This document shows, in pieces, positions 50,401 to 63,432 of a DNA stretch of 64,000 nt (positions are counted from its first letter, which is position 1; each line of letters starts with the position of its first letter). Below the pieces are notes generated by a model. It saw only the letters and a list, made by a program, of their open reading frames with translations, had not been told where the DNA came from and did not search any database. Source of the DNA: Pezizomycotina sp. ARF18 (lineage: Eukaryota > Ascomycota); the NCBI GenBank assembly GCA_002224055.1, contig AZLU01000004.1, positions 62,001 through 126,000 on the forward strand, in the 5' to 3' direction. The position numbers were made by a program, and so were the translations under genes.

Positions 50401-52590
50401 ATGTTAGACACCGAGTCCGCCCTATAGGTTCCCATGGCGCGGCACCAGAGGCTACCGTTCGGACTGTATAATGGGTCGAGGGTCCATCGGCCGTATTGAT
50501 AGAATTCCTAGGTCATCGTTACTATATAACATTTGAAGTCCTCGAAAGAAAGCTCCATTTCCAGTGGCAAGGTCGAGTCCGGCAACTAAAACCCTTAGCC
50601 TATGATTGGCTATTACAAGGGAGTTTTCTCCCAATATATGTTCAAATGTTACGAAACAGTAAAAGGGCCGAGGAAAGAAGAAAATAAAAACTGGAAAAAC
50701 GAAAAGTATAAGGGAAGGTGTGGTGGGACAAGACAAAGAACAGAAAGACTATCTGGAACGAGGTATATACATTCCATATAACAAGTATAATGAACGAAGT
50801 ACATCTGGTAAAGAAGGGGGAAAAAATTGAAAAAAAAGTAAATTAAGCGACGTGGAATAAACGCGAATAAAAAGCAAAAATGTCGCCAAGAAAGCCAATA
50901 AAGCGCCGTGTTGTAACTCATGCATAGACAAACGACATCAGAATAAGGGGAAGTGAAGGGAAATATTTTTTTTTTTTTTTTTTTTTTGAAGAATGACATC
51001 CACGCGCTTCTAAAGACTGGGATCTCCTCTGGAGAAAGTGAGAAATTCTAACCCTCCAAGTTCAAGAGTCGAGATGACAGTGAATACCAACCGTGAAGAG
51101 CTGCCGCAAGAAGAATTTTCGAGTTTGCAGTGCTAATTCTGTCGTCAAATATGGGTGAACAGCGACCGGCTGGACCTGGCATGATAATTCGCACGACGGT
51201 ATTCAACGGTGAAAAGGACTATCGCTTCGAATTTTGTTTATACTTCGCATAAGTATTAATGGACGAGTTGAGCGGGGGCGACGATGAGGATGTGTGTACA
51301 GTGCGGAAGCTAGGCGGCTCGTCCCTTATCATCCTGCAGACGGGCACCCATGCTTAATAGATACCTATACACTAAACCTAAAATGTTAGCGAAAGGGCTG
51401 CGAAATTGAGAAGCTTGATTAACATGTGTGGAGGCGCAAATTAACTCATTGCGTTCTCGTCTTCAAGGTGAAGCACTGCGTTGTATAGTGTACAGCATTC
51501 TGCGAATTTTTGTGCTTTGCTAAATGATCTTCATATGCCATATCTGCAAGGATCTGAGCGGTCTGATTTGAAAGATCTGGCTTAATTGATAAAGGCGCTC
51601 GAGAGAGGAGGGCCTGAGGTAGACTAGAAATTCGATGGGCAAGCTAATAGCAAAGAACGGAGCTACTACTCCCGAAAGTACGTGAAAAAGTTGAAGAATA
51701 GCCCTTGTCCTTGGAGAGACATGCCGAACCATGTAGCAGTGACAAGGACCTCTAGATAGAAGGTAAGAAAGTCGTGTGGAGACCGAGCAGGTATCAGCCG
51801 GCACAGTGGTAAAAGCTCATCCTTGGAGAATAGAGGATCGGGATGACCGTTTTAAAAGCTATAGTGAGTGATTGGATGCTATTGATACGCCGTTGCATGC
51901 ATTGGAGCAGAAGGAAGAAAGGGAGAACTGAATTACGAATTTCTGGTGCATTCCGAACACTTTGGTTATTGATTTTGGTTGATGGAAATTATTTGACAGG
52001 AAAGAAAAGAAAATTCTTTCCTTCTCTTGGATATACATTTTTCGTGGTATACTACGTGGGGCAATCTGTGTAAGAAAACGGAGACCGCGTTCCAACCACC
52101 ACACGGATATCATCCACAACAAAAAATTCGTGCGATATAGAAAAAAAAAAAAATCTGAGATCAAAAAAATACTACAGCCCTTGCTAATTGTTCTGATGTC
52201 AAATCTCCTCAATTGGGCAGTTTTGGTGGGTTATGGGCATTCCGAAATTTTTCTCTGCGACTATAAAATAAAATCTTGCACTGTCATCCATCTTCTTTTC
52301 CCTTTCACTCACCACAAGGAGAAAAGTGCGGATCACAATCCTGAGTTTTTTTTTTTTTTTTTTTAAATATATAATATTATATATGTACAAGCATATTTTA
52401 TAATATCTTGGCCATAAGGAAAACTTCCTTTTTTCTTTTTTTTTTTTCGATCTATTACCATTGGACTTCTCCGGATGACAATCCGGAATTTTTTTTTTTT
52501 TTTTTTTCTTCGCCAGTAACTCCTACCTACGTACATCGTCAAAAACTCTCTTTCGCCTAAACAACATATTAAAAAACGCAGCAGGATTCA
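47442..52590. other. Gene-poor region
   Basis: I recognise no gene. It contains a (TG)n microsatellite (48773-48791), a (TTTTA)n run near 49975-50000, a T-run near 50967-50987, and a pair of inverted TGTCTAACA/TGTTAGACA words (about 50285 and 50409) without clear element ends. ORFs at 47488-47835 and 48774-49163 have no recognisable family. Confidence 0.35.
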
Positions 52591-52599
52591 ATCAGCCCT

Positions 52600-54285
52600 T
52601 CCTCCCCCGGAGCCAGAGCTCAATTCCGACATCGAGACGAGAAAGACTCTCTCCCCCCCCCCCCCCGGAAAGATATCGACCAAGAAATCTTCCTGTTCAA
52701 CACAGTGGAAGCCGAAGACGCTCTTATGGGTACTCGTGGCAAAAGTCCTGAAGAACTACCACCCCCACCATCCTCCAAGCAAATCAGTCTGGAGAGGTTC
52801 GTGTTGAGATCTTTTTAATTTTACTTCTGCTTATCATTATTCTTCTTTCTTTCTTTTCTTTTCTTTTCTTCTTCTTTTTTCTTCTTCTTCTTCTTCTTCT
52901 TCTTGCTAACATTAAGTGGTAACAAATTTAGCACCTAAAGGCACATTACCTACTCAGAAGAACATAGATCATCTGAAAAATACTTCTATGAACGCCTCAA
53001 CCAAACCATTTCTGCCTCTCTAAAAGGGGTTCCTCTACGCGAGCTTCGCATCTCCGAAAAGGTCGACATTGGCAGCGAAATGGGATATCTTCTGCGAAGA
53101 AGAAATTGCCTTGACAGGAAGCCTCCGCAGTTCTAGTCAAACCGTCAGGCAGCCTAACAGCCAACCTTTTCATCGGTATGATTATCCAACATGCCAATGT
53201 AACTTCAGAACCGGATTATGGTGAAATGGAGGACGACAGGAATCGTCTATCTGTCTCCTATTAAAAAAGGCTTTGCCACTGCAATGGGGTCTTTATGTGC
53301 GATCGTGTGTCTCGGCGGCTACAAGTACCCTCAGTAGAACAGCGTAAAGCTGGGGAACCCTATGGAATTGGCCTGCAGCCTCAGAAACGTTCATATAACT
53401 TGGATTCAAAGCTGTTCCATTCTTCCGACGCTCATATGCAATCTTATTCGGCACAAGCAATCGTAACTGTTTCCTATATGAGGCTCCTCTAGTTTCAGAG
53501 AAAAAATCACCGACGACATTTAAGTTCACCGCGTCAACGGAGTTATCACCAAGCTAGTCTTCCTAGCCATCCACCCGAATTCTATGTTCAAAAAAGGGAT
53601 ACCGTACTCGCAATAACCAGAATATTTGCTCAATACGGCAGCAGCACTATCTGGTCTTCCTGCAAGGTCGTAAATGCAAATTATCTGGCATTTTTTAACC
53701 ATAAATACCGTTTCTCAAACAAAACCTAGACCAAAAAAGAAACTAGCGTTGTCGGCGGCGCTGGCACAGACAATACAAACTTGGGATACAAACAAACCAA
53801 CACATCGTTACGCCTATCACTCCTACCTCCGCTATTAAGGTGGCTTAAAAGAGAAACAGGAGCAAGTACAGAGGAAGGAGTGGAGAGCAGCAGGGTCAAT
53901 GAGGGTTACTCATTTGTCGCCTTCCTTCAGTCGACGTATAATCAACGAGGGCGGGAAACCCAAAAGGCAGGGGCCATCAAGGCTTGCACAGGGAAATGAG
54001 ACTGACAAGGCAGAAAATTACGCGGGTCTCAAAGCTGGAGTTTTTACGCAGAAAAACCTTAGCACAAAGAACCCTTGGTCCCGATGGAGATGCTCGTCTC
54101 GTATCGTTAAGTTAATTTGCAAGCGCTCATTGGTAAAAGTGCCAGACGATAAAAATCCTCGCTACAAAAATCAACCCCCGAATATGCGTCTGCTAGGACA
54201 TCCGCAAAAGCTATTAATAAAATTCGCGGTTGTAAGGAGCAATGGTGGCATTTTTATCCCAACCCAGCCTTCCATCCTAACTTAA
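52600..54285 (+). CDS. Unrecognised coding remnant with an intron
   Basis: The stretch from about 52670 reads DIDQEIFLFNTVEAEDALMG and SPEELPPPPSSKQISLER, then meets a likely donor (GTTCGT at 52797). The intron holds a long CTT-rich tract, a GCTAACA branch-like site near 52905 and an acceptor TTTAG at 52932. Downstream pieces include YFYERLNQTISASLKGVPL and RELRISEKVDIGSEM, with further open stretches to 54285 in shifting frames. I recognise no family. A C14 run at 52653-52666 lies in the upstream coding side. It could be a damaged or badly read host gene. Confidence 0.35.
52841..52904. repeat. CTT/TTTTC pyrimidine repeat
   Basis: (TTTCT)n and (CTT)n run just before the proposed branch site, so it would act as a polypyrimidine tract if the intron is real. 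Confidence 0.8.
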
Positions 54286-57200
54286 GTGTGCCTAGCGAAA
54301 GGCATTGATGCACCCCGGCGGCGTAAGAGGGACCATCTGAAGCTGCAAAAATAGTCCAAGGAGCAAGAAAATAAAAATACTTTGGGCATCACAAACTCTT
54401 CTTGAGGATGGAGTGGGAAGCGGGCAAAAGTCTGACAATGATGATGGTGATATGGAAGAACACTCTGAACTTTCCCTCCGAAGATGAAGAATTTAATTAT
54501 ATCGGAGACAATTTCGACAACAAAGACGAAGAGGATTATCAACCTGCAGTTACGCACCTTCCAACTTCAAAAACGCGTACTAATACTATTTCTCCTGTGA
54601 CAGTAAATCCAAAGCCACCACTAAGAAAGATAATATCACTAGGTCCGCAAATTTATGAAAGGTTGGGTAAAACAGGAAAACTCGTTAAACTTAGGGATAT
54701 TTTTCTGATGTTCTTTTTCCTGCTATTTAGCTGCATATTTTTCATTCTGAATGTTTTTGTTTAAAGGGAGCTTCTTTTTCTTTTATTTATCTCAAAATTT
54801 GTTTTCAGTTGTTTATCTTAGTACTTCCTTTGGTAAAAAGTGCCTCAAGTTCTGGTAATTCTCTATAGTACTTAGATAAGGCTTATATTATATTATACTG
54901 GGACAAATAAGATTTTTGTTTTATTTTTTCGTAGTAAGCAAAAGTAATCCTGAAGCAGAGCACCATTTGACCTCTTTCGTATGATATGAAACTTCCAACC
55001 GAACCTTGGATTTCATCCAGTTTAGTCTTTCCCCTTCTCTTCTTTTCTGAGTCTTAATACAAAGTTCAACTTCAGAATTATTCGCTGAACATAGTTCATT
55101 ATAGGAACATTAATATTACATAAAATAAAAAGAGGACCCTGTCTTAATCTATCCTTTTGTGATAATAGTACCCACGTTATATATTAACATACAAGTATAA
55201 GCCAGGATTAACTCGAATTCTTCACTTTCTTCGCTTTTACGCTTCTCTTCTGTATGAACACTAAGAGTTCTTTAGTGTGATGAATTAATACTGAAGAAGA
55301 CTACTGTAGATACATATTTCTCTACTTAAGTAGTCGTAGGATTTCATCCGAATATTTAGTTTGGCTTGTGATGATCATCTTGCCAGGATTGAGTATGAAT
55401 TCCTAAGACTCATCAGGAAAAAAATAGAATAAAGAAAATGTAGAAAAGAATGGGAAAGAACGAAAATTTGTCAAAGTACTCCTGAATCCGCAGAAACGGG
55501 ATAACGCCAATTTAAGGAATTGTACAGAGGAAGCAAAATGTCACCTACCAACCATCACTTACTTTTAAAATCTCAATTGCAGCGCTAATAAAAGCTAAAA
55601 TAGCAAACGGAAAAATTTGCTAGAAGATCATCAGTAACGGTATTAGCATTTCGGATTTATAATTATTCTGCAAACCTTCGTTGTATCTTATTAATATTCA
55701 CTCCAGAGCTACTGAAGAGAAGGAGAAAACAACATAGAATTCTTTGGAGGGTCCGAAACTAGTGCGAATGGTGCAATAAAATATCAAGTGAAGAAAGATA
55801 TTAATAATAATAATGTATATATTAATGTAAGTCCGTTAGCTATCGTAAATGTAATCATTTTTCTAGTTTACCAAGGAATATTGTGAAATGTGCCAATATT
55901 AGATTTGCGGTGCTGTGTCTCATCAATAAGTAGTGGTGTTCAAGTTGCGCCTTGAAAGAAAAAATTGAAAGAAAAAAAAAAAAAAAAACAGACACCCTCA
56001 GTAGTCTATATACCGTAGGGGGAAATATAGAGTCATCTCGGGAATGAGATATTTCTACCAAATATCCTGTCAAAGTTCAAAGGAACCCATAGCATTTGAA
56101 CGTGTTTCTCGGCAGAATAGATAGGATATCAGTGCCAATCGTAGACAAAAACTAAAAAAAAAAAAAAAAAAGGAGAGAGTGGTAAATAGAGTAAAGAAAG
56201 GAGAACAACAGAGAGGGATGATCCGTCCGCGTTAATACTTTCTTCGGAGGCGATACTAGACTACCCTCAGTTACTGAAGTCTCCACCGGAGGAGATTCTA
56301 GACTATTTTTATCTCAGCAATACATCATCAAAAGGGAAATGAGAACTCAGGTATCGTCTTAGATTACAAGTTTAAACGTCATGAGCTTGTCCTGAAAAAA
56401 ATCCCTTCTGTTTGATTTCGTTTTCTTTCTTGTGGCGTAATGTTCGGATTGAAATGGTTACCGATTATTACTGTACATATACATTTTATAGAGAATCCTG
56501 CTCCACCCTTACCTCGTGGTTGTTCCTGCGGTATACCGGTAGTTCAAAAACGAAATCTCCAGCATCGTCACTCAATCCGTTCGCGTACATGTACGAAAAT
56601 ACTGCCCTCGCGACGTCTGAGTCACAAGCGTTTTCGGCTTCCTCTTGTTTCCCTAATATAATTATAATATTCTCATCTCATTTCTTCTCCTCTTAGCCTC
56701 CCTTCCCAAACAAGGGCTGTAACTTGAGAGCCCTCATGGAAACTTTTTCTCTCGCTGCCTCACTTGCTGATTGGACACACACTTCACTTACTAGAGCTCC
56801 TTCACTCCACCTTACTTTTCTTATCTCGGCATACTCCGCATTCAAAGAGACCGGCCGAACACGGTTGCGGTTGAAATCGCGTCGGTTTTCGCCGCTCCTC
56901 AGTATCTTTAGTTATAAAACATCGGGCCTAAGTCTCCACCTGGAACTCTACAAGCAAGAAACATGGAAAGAAGGTCAAAAATAAGGAAGCAGTGAACTAT
57001 CCGGATGACATGATGCTCAACGAACTTTGAAGATTGTGAATGAAATGGAAAATATGGTGTTTTACAGGCCGTCAAAGATGAAATATAGCCTCAATGTAAT
57101 TATCATGATCATTGCTGGCCAGACGACGAAATGCCGGTGCTTCTGCCACCCAACAATCAAATATTCTCTTAAAACCCGGGATTAATAAGAAATCGCAGAC

Positions 57201-57305
57201 GGAGCTACATTTGAAGGTCAGCTATCACTCAAGTAGGTATCTAGAGCCAGGGGATCCTGTCGGCCAATTTTTTCGGAAATACTCCTCGGAACGTAGGGGA
57301 GGATT

Positions 57306-57339
<34 letters not shown>

Positions 57340-58757
57340 AATCGCGTTGAATGGCCACAACGAGAGCACTTAATGCAAACGACCAGAGTTATATTGAGGG
57401 ACAAGGGATGGAGCGCAGAGAAAGAGACATCGACGAAGCAGCGGATACCGCTAACAGGGAGATGAATTAAACTCGAGAAAGATGTTTACAACGAAAATGA
57501 TGATTCCACGCGATTCCGAGGCGACAGGCATATATGGCGGAAATCGAAAAAAACAAATAAGAAGAAATTCGTGAATGCATGGAATGTACATATATTTTCT
57601 TACCTGCCCTAGCAGAGCACTCCGAGCTGCAGTGAGACGTAAGGAGATAATCCCGGTCGGATCGGGCATATATCCGCAGACAAACCCCAAGAATATTGAG
57701 TTTCTTTGAAGCGTAATAAATTCAGTAGAACGAGGAACCCGCTAATGCTGAGCGAAATTACCAACGAGAAATTTATTAATCATATTCGCCCAATAACTGT
57801 AATATCAGCCAATCAAAGTCTTGCTCGTAAGTTTCGTTATGAATATATAGAGGTTATTAGGAATATAGTTCCTTTAGCTATGTAAGTAAGGCCAACGACC
57901 TTTTATTAGATCTTAAACGCAAAATAGAGAATGCCTAGCCTAGGGAAGTTATAACTCACTTCGCTATAGAGTAAAGAAAATACTGTGAATAGAAAATACC
58001 AGGATGACCATTAAACCTTAGGACAGCGATTACGGACTATGGTAACCAGGTCAGGTTACTAGCGAGGCAACTAGGATATATGTCTGTCGAAAGCCTGCCT
58101 ACCCCTCATAATCGAAGCTCTATATTTGCACTCTGAAGTATTCTTTTATTCTTCCGCCGAGTTTCATAATGAGGATCGTGTAACTCCTACCGGTCGTGCA
58201 GTCCGACGGTAGGGTCCGTGTAGTACAATCAATGCACCAATTTTATTCCGTTCTCTACAACCAAAACACGCTTAGCGTATATTAATCTAGTAAGCTGCTC
58301 ATCTGGCAATATAAAGAGCGTCTGGGTATTAACGTACTTCACATATCATTCAGAGTTAGTTTTCCCGTCCTGGGAGTGCTTCAGCGTCGTAAACTAACAT
58401 CGCGCAGTTGTTATGCCTCTCGATGTCCTTTCAAAAATGATATATCCAAGCTAAATTCCTCTGAGCTACCTTTTATCCTTTCAGCTGCTGGTTCCTTCTC
58501 ATGGCCGAAATAAGAAACCCCGCAAAGCGGCCGTGAACTTCCTTGTTCCTGTCACCTGCCAATTGCCGTTTGCACATTTGCATCAGACAATGATTTCTTG
58601 CTTTCCTCGTTTGGGTTATGTACTATAGCCCGTTCTCTTGAATGGGAAAGGTAACTGCTCATACTAAGCGCACTACTGCTACCCGTAGGTTAAAATCTCG
58701 CAATCATGTTCATGAGCAAAATAGGTATTATACACCAACAATAAATACCCAAGATAT
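54286..58757. other. Gene-poor region
   Basis: One 120-codon plus ORF (54402-54764) has an acidic middle and a hydrophobic tail (about 20 residues rich in Phe, Leu and Ile), with no family recognised. The rest is AT-rich with A-runs (55974-55988, 57307-57337). Confidence 0.35.
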
Positions 58758-58932
58758 AGGCATGCCTGCTTTTAAAGAATAATCGCTATTTGGGACTACG
58801 TATAAGTTAAATAATACTACTAGTAGGAAGAATAGCAAAGCTTTTGTGAAAGGTTCAAAACCTAGAGTGTGGGCTTGATACAGCGAGATTGCGAGTATTT
58901 GCGTATACCGGCTGTCGACGACAGCAAAGCTT
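58758..58932. repeat. Diverged repeat copy A
   Basis: It matches 63060-63229 over about 170 bases (GGCATGCCTGCTTTTAAA..., AGAATAG, GGTTCAAAACCTA, GATACAGCGAGATTGCG, AGCAAAGCTT against the same order there). Identity is roughly two-thirds by eye. It is AT-rich and has no complete ORF on the plus strand. Confidence 0.65.
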
Positions 58933-60161
58933 AGTAGGGCTTGTACGTGAAAACTACTCAATTCGCTCCCTTTTTTGCCGGAGATGGCCGCGTTGATAAA
59001 TTACTACGGATCTTGATGCTAAGACCCAACATTGTTTATCTTCTACGTCTTTTTTTTTTTTTTGATTGACTTGGAATCTTATTTTTATGTTTTTATTATT
59101 ATTATTTATTGGAGTAGTTTTTCCTTGATTGTTTCTTTCGAGCAAGAAAAAAGGAGAGGGGGAAAAGAAAACATCCAAACATTTCTGTTCTCATTTTCAA
59201 GTATGAAAGTTCGAACAAATGCCGCCAAGTAGGAATATATCTTCAAGGTGGATGAGCTCCTTGTTCGACCCATCAGATCTCTTATGAGTGTTAACGCGAA
59301 TATGTTTTTGGAATATTTGGTGCTCATTTTATTGCTCTTTCTCTACAACATAGTTATTCGGACCGAGTTTTCAACCTACTAGATATACTGCTTTAAGGCC
59401 ATTTACTATTATATCTGAACCACTGTAACGTAGGAATAAAAAATAAAAAAATAAAAATTCCTTTCATGCTCAACATGATTTTCCAAAAAGGAGAAGCGAA
59501 AAGGAGACCTTTTAGGAATTCCCAGCTGCCTTATTCTATTGAAGTTCAAATTCATCAAACAGAATGCTTCCCAGAGGATTGTAATCCGTCCGTGGCCTCA
59601 TTTCGAGCTACTTCCAATTCCTTTTGGCTATATGTTTTTCTTCTCACTACGAAAGCAGCTAATGACCTTGAAGAAACACTCTCGTCTGGCTTCATAGCCA
59701 TCCTTCGTACTAGGAAGGGAAGCTTTAGTCTTCTATTGCAACTTTTCTAGTAATTCTCGTATGTTTAGCATCCCACGTGGATCATCTACTCGCGATGAGC
59801 ATAATAGTGGAATTATTGAACACATGACGTTACTGTTGAACGAATAATGAAAACAAGAAGAAAGTCTTAGGTTAATTTTCTTTTGTGTATCCAATATATG
59901 CTACATGGGTAACAGAGCGTGGGAGCTGTATCCATGAGTAATAATATTTGGTCCGTCTAGCTTATAAATATACCTTTTACGTCCATAGGTTTCTCTTTTT
60001 CTTTTTTATTAACCCTATTATTCTCTATACTTTGCAAAAAAAAAAAATTTAGATCCAACTTGCTTGGGCTTCGGATAGAGAGAATGCCGAACAAAGACAT
60101 GGTCAGAAATGATTATTGAAAATTAAAAAATAAAAAAAAATAAAATAAAAAAAACATAGAT
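58933..60161. other. Gene-poor region
   Basis: No recognised gene. The 94-codon ORF at 59466-59750 has no family features. A/T runs just before the tRNA-Gly supply its pol III terminator. Confidence 0.35.
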
Positions 60162-60279
60162 TGCGTTGTCCGGGAATCGAACCCGGCCCTAATGCTTGAC
60201 AAGCAAGTTCTGGGAGCGCTGATAGCGTGCGAGAGCGTGCATTGGAAGGCATCAATCCTAACCACTAGACTAACAACGC
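60162..60279 (-). tRNA. tRNA-Gly(UCC) with a 46-nt intron
   Basis: The acceptor strands GCGTTGT and ACAACGC pair perfectly. The D arm is GTCTAGTGGTTAGGAT and the T arm is CCGGG-TTCGATT-CCCGG. The anticodon loop CTTCCA|A carries TCC (60244-60246) on a five-pair stem GATGC/GCATT that forms when a 46-nt intron after base 37 is removed. The intron is GC-rich and has its own hairpin potential. The discriminator is A. The minus strand continues into T-runs, which serve as terminator. An Asp(GTC) reading from TTGTCAA at the intron end gives only three stem pairs and an intron in the wrong place, so I reject it. Confidence 0.88.
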
Positions 60280-63059
60280 GGAGCGTGTTCTAGTGAAGAT
60301 AACGGCAAATTTTATCCATTATAAAGATTGAAGTATAAAACGCCAAGATACAGGGTATTAAGTTTGCTGGTAGGTTTCGGAAGTTCGGTTAATCTCGGAT
60401 GACCAATCTAGAAAATCTTAATCGAAATTTGAATTAAATTTTGTATGGAAGTTACACTCTTTTTGATCTCGGGTCTCAACTGCTTGATTGCTGAGCTACT
60501 TTTTTTTTTTTTTTTTTTTTCTGGTTACGATCAACTAGATTGTTGAGATTCTTATTCAGCTTTATAATAAATTACCATAAACATTAGCAAATATGTATAA
60601 TATAGCGAAGAATAAGTATATGCTCGTCTATAAGGATTTATACTCCGTAGTTTGCTGAATTTCTTCTATATAAAATACTTAAGTATAATAATAATGTATA
60701 ATTATCAAATTTCTTCAAAAGACCTGTCATCTTCGATTTTGGTCAAAAACTCTACCAAATGTCGACCAAATTTTGAAATTTCCTTAAAATGCGAAGTGTT
60801 ACCCGTCAAATAATCGATTTATAGCCTTTTCTCGACGAAAAACGGCTTTATTTTGATAAAATTAGACGAAAATAAAGTAACCACGGGCTTTCGCATAAGG
60901 TGAAATTTTTTATATATAGAAACTCTATCTACTTTTTAGTTTTTACGTTATTATTAGTTTTTTATGTCGTTTTATTTTCCTTTAACTGCCTATAGTGCTT
61001 AAAGATAAGAATAGTATTCTTTTTTTTGTTAACCCACGAAAGTTCTTTAGACAAGAAAGTTCTTTAGACAAGAAGGTATTTTTAAAAAAAATCGAAGGAT
61101 TTTAGCAGTTTTTAATGAGATTTAAGTCTTGTTACGCTGTAGATTAGTTATTAGTTGTACTATAGTAGCTCACGCCGCCTGGCATTTTGCGGCTCAAAAG
61201 GACATACGTGCCTTAATATATACATAAATACATGTACATACATACATATTCACTAGTTTTGACGGTATTGGGATAATTGACGGAGCAGAAGTCGAAATCA
61301 CTGTGGCCGAGAAACCCTATATGTTTTAATTCTCGCTGCGGGGGCCTTACAGCTCATATTATATCAAGCGCTGTTCCGTAGCCATAAGCAACTTCTGATA
61401 AACACGGCGTCGTAGACTCGTAGTTAATAGATTTGATCTGCAATGGAGGCGCTTTCTCTGTTTCGAATTTCTTTCTCCCTGTCTAGATAACTTTATGTAG
61501 CCAATCAAAGCATACTCATTTCAAGGATTATATACCTTAATTTTTGTATTACATCTATGCTACGGAGTTTCGGACGAGATGGGTTTAACAGGGTCAGATG
61601 GGGCTTAATTGTGGGACGCCATATGGACACAAAAGCTTCGCACTTGATATTTGTTACAAAGGCATATAGCACCTCGTAGTTAATTAAATACTCGATAACA
61701 CTTTTCCCGTAAATCAAGAAATATACCTCTAACACTGCACCCATGGATTTGTTCCAGCACTATCATCGATGGGTTCGGGACTTTCAAGAGGCACGTGAAA
61801 AGTCAGAGGTCAGAAATAATGTGTCGACGAGGTTGCTGGGAGCTGGTATTGGCTATACAGAATCTTTATTTATGTCGACAATGGGGGAAGGGTTTGTTTG
61901 TTCAGTGTGCACGGGGTTTGGGTAGTAATTTTTAGCGGGCTCGAGATATCGCGAGTCCTCTTTACAAGCGGACCAAACAAGTATTTAAACACTCTGGAGC
62001 GAGTAATATATACGCTATTGGGTCCGAAAAGGCCGTAAGGCGGAAAAAGTGTAAGATAAGTCTATATGGTTTCGAACGCGCACGCTCATTCCCATGTCCA
62101 AGAAGTTTTAAATCTTTGAAGGGTTTCAAAATTATCTTTTTAGAAAGTTCTTATATCGCGACTCCCCTCCTTCACTGGTTTCTTATTTATCCTATTTTAT
62201 ATTTGACTGATAAAACGTGCTTTCTTCATAGGTTCCTAGGCTCGCGTGCTTTCCCCCCTTTTCTTGTCTATTTACAAATTTTTTTCTTGGACCCTTGAGG
62301 AAGAAACAAAGTGTGAGGGATGTATCGATGTGGTACAAAGTTAGAAGGTAGTCAAATATATGAATAATATCTCGAAATGTTCGGTTGCGGATATCCCTTA
62401 TTCAGTAATTATTTATAAAAGAATCTTTTTTGCATCTTTTTCCGTTTTCTCCGTTAATATATGGCTTTGACTATATTCGTAAACCCAAATCTCTTATACC
62501 CGTAACTGACACGCACAGTCCAGCCTACAATAATCAATAATTTCTTTTTTTTTAAAAAAAAGAAAAGAAAAAAGAAAAGATGGAGATCTGCTTTGGTGCT
62601 CTGCCCCACGTAACTATAGCTATTAACCACGTAGATATTATTGTACCTATTAGCCACGTAAATATTTAATTAATTTATTTAAGCTATATATTTCAATATT
62701 ATTACTATTACTATTATTGTTACTATTATTATTATAGGTCTGAGATAGCATTACATAGTACTATCGCCTTTTCCCAGCAGGTTCCCACTATCCAGATTCC
62801 ACCGTCGCTTTCATATATCTTCAAAAAAATATAATTTGAAGGTGTGGCGTCAAAGCGGTCTCGAGGTACAAGTTGGGCGGGCAATTTTGGCATAGAGATC
62901 TTTTATATTCACAAAATCGGACCTGCTTGCGACAATGTGGCTTCTAAATTATATTTTCGTGGTGGTAAGTATCTGCCGGCTGTAGATTCAAATCTTCCAA
63001 ATCATATATGCGAGCAAAAGGATTTTTATTGAGCATGAGGATTAAAATACACAAATTGT
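60280..63059. other. Gene-poor AT-rich region
   Basis: No recognised gene. It has a 21-T run (60500-60520), AT-rich blocks (60580-60720, 60900-61030) and short ORFs without motifs (61505-61744, 61743-61925). Confidence 0.35.
61038..61071. repeat. Perfect 17-bp tandem duplication
   Basis: GAAAGTTCTTTAGACAA occurs twice in a row without a mismatch, so it is recent. Confidence 0.9.
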
Positions 63060-63229
63060 AGGCACGTCTGCCTTTAAATACATAATAATGTAGCTAGTTG
63101 TGACTGCTATAATGCTTATAGCAGAAAGAATAGTGAAGTTCTTTGTTGAGGGCTCAAAACCTAAGGTTTTGGCCAGATACAGCGACATCGCGGGTATTTG
63201 TATGGCGGTTATCAAGGAGAACAAGCTTT
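63060..63229. repeat. Diverged repeat copy B
   Basis: Partner of 58758-58932. In this copy the plus strand is open as part of a 110-codon ORF (63100-63432) with FFVEGSKPKVLARYSDIAG, so it may be a fragment of a repeated gene of unknown family. The minus strand is also open here (SLYLAKTLGFEPSTK). Confidence 0.65.
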
Positions 63230-63432
63230 ATACGCCAACACCGACTTCTTTTGATTCTGAATCTAGCGCATACTGGCAAGCTAACTTTCCTGAGCGCCTA
63301 AAATTTACGAATAATGATATAAGGTCTACAATAAATATCATCCTAAGCAAATACGATAAGCTCAGCGAAGGGGTTGGGTATTGTGAGTACCGTGAAGAGA
63401 AGAGTATTCTTATTATGATTGTTTCAGGGTGA
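63100..63432 (+). CDS. Hypothetical ORF overlapping repeat copy B
   Basis: This 110-codon ORF is protein-like over its whole length: a hydrophobic start, then FFVEGSKPKVLARYSDIAG, and a Ser/Asn-rich C-terminal half with INIILSKYDKLSEG. I recognise no family. Its first half recurs in decayed form at 58.8 kb, so it is probably a remnant of a multicopy gene or mobile element rather than a single-copy host gene. Confidence 0.35.
   Translation: MTAIMLIAERIVKFFVEGSKPKVLARYSDIAGICMAVIKENKLYTPTPTSFDSESSAYWQANFPERLKFTNNDIRSTINIILSKYDKLSEGVGYCEYREEKSILIMIVSG

Noticed and set aside
50283-50418. Inverted TGTCTAACA/TGTTAGACA words 120 bases apart, possible ends of a small element.
   Set aside because: No target duplication, no further terminal similarity and no second copy in the window.
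60162-60279. tRNA-Asp(GTC) reading of the tRNA at 60.2 kb.
   Set aside because: The TTGTCAA loop has only three stem pairs and would put the insert outside the usual intron site; the UCC fold has five pairs and the normal intron position.
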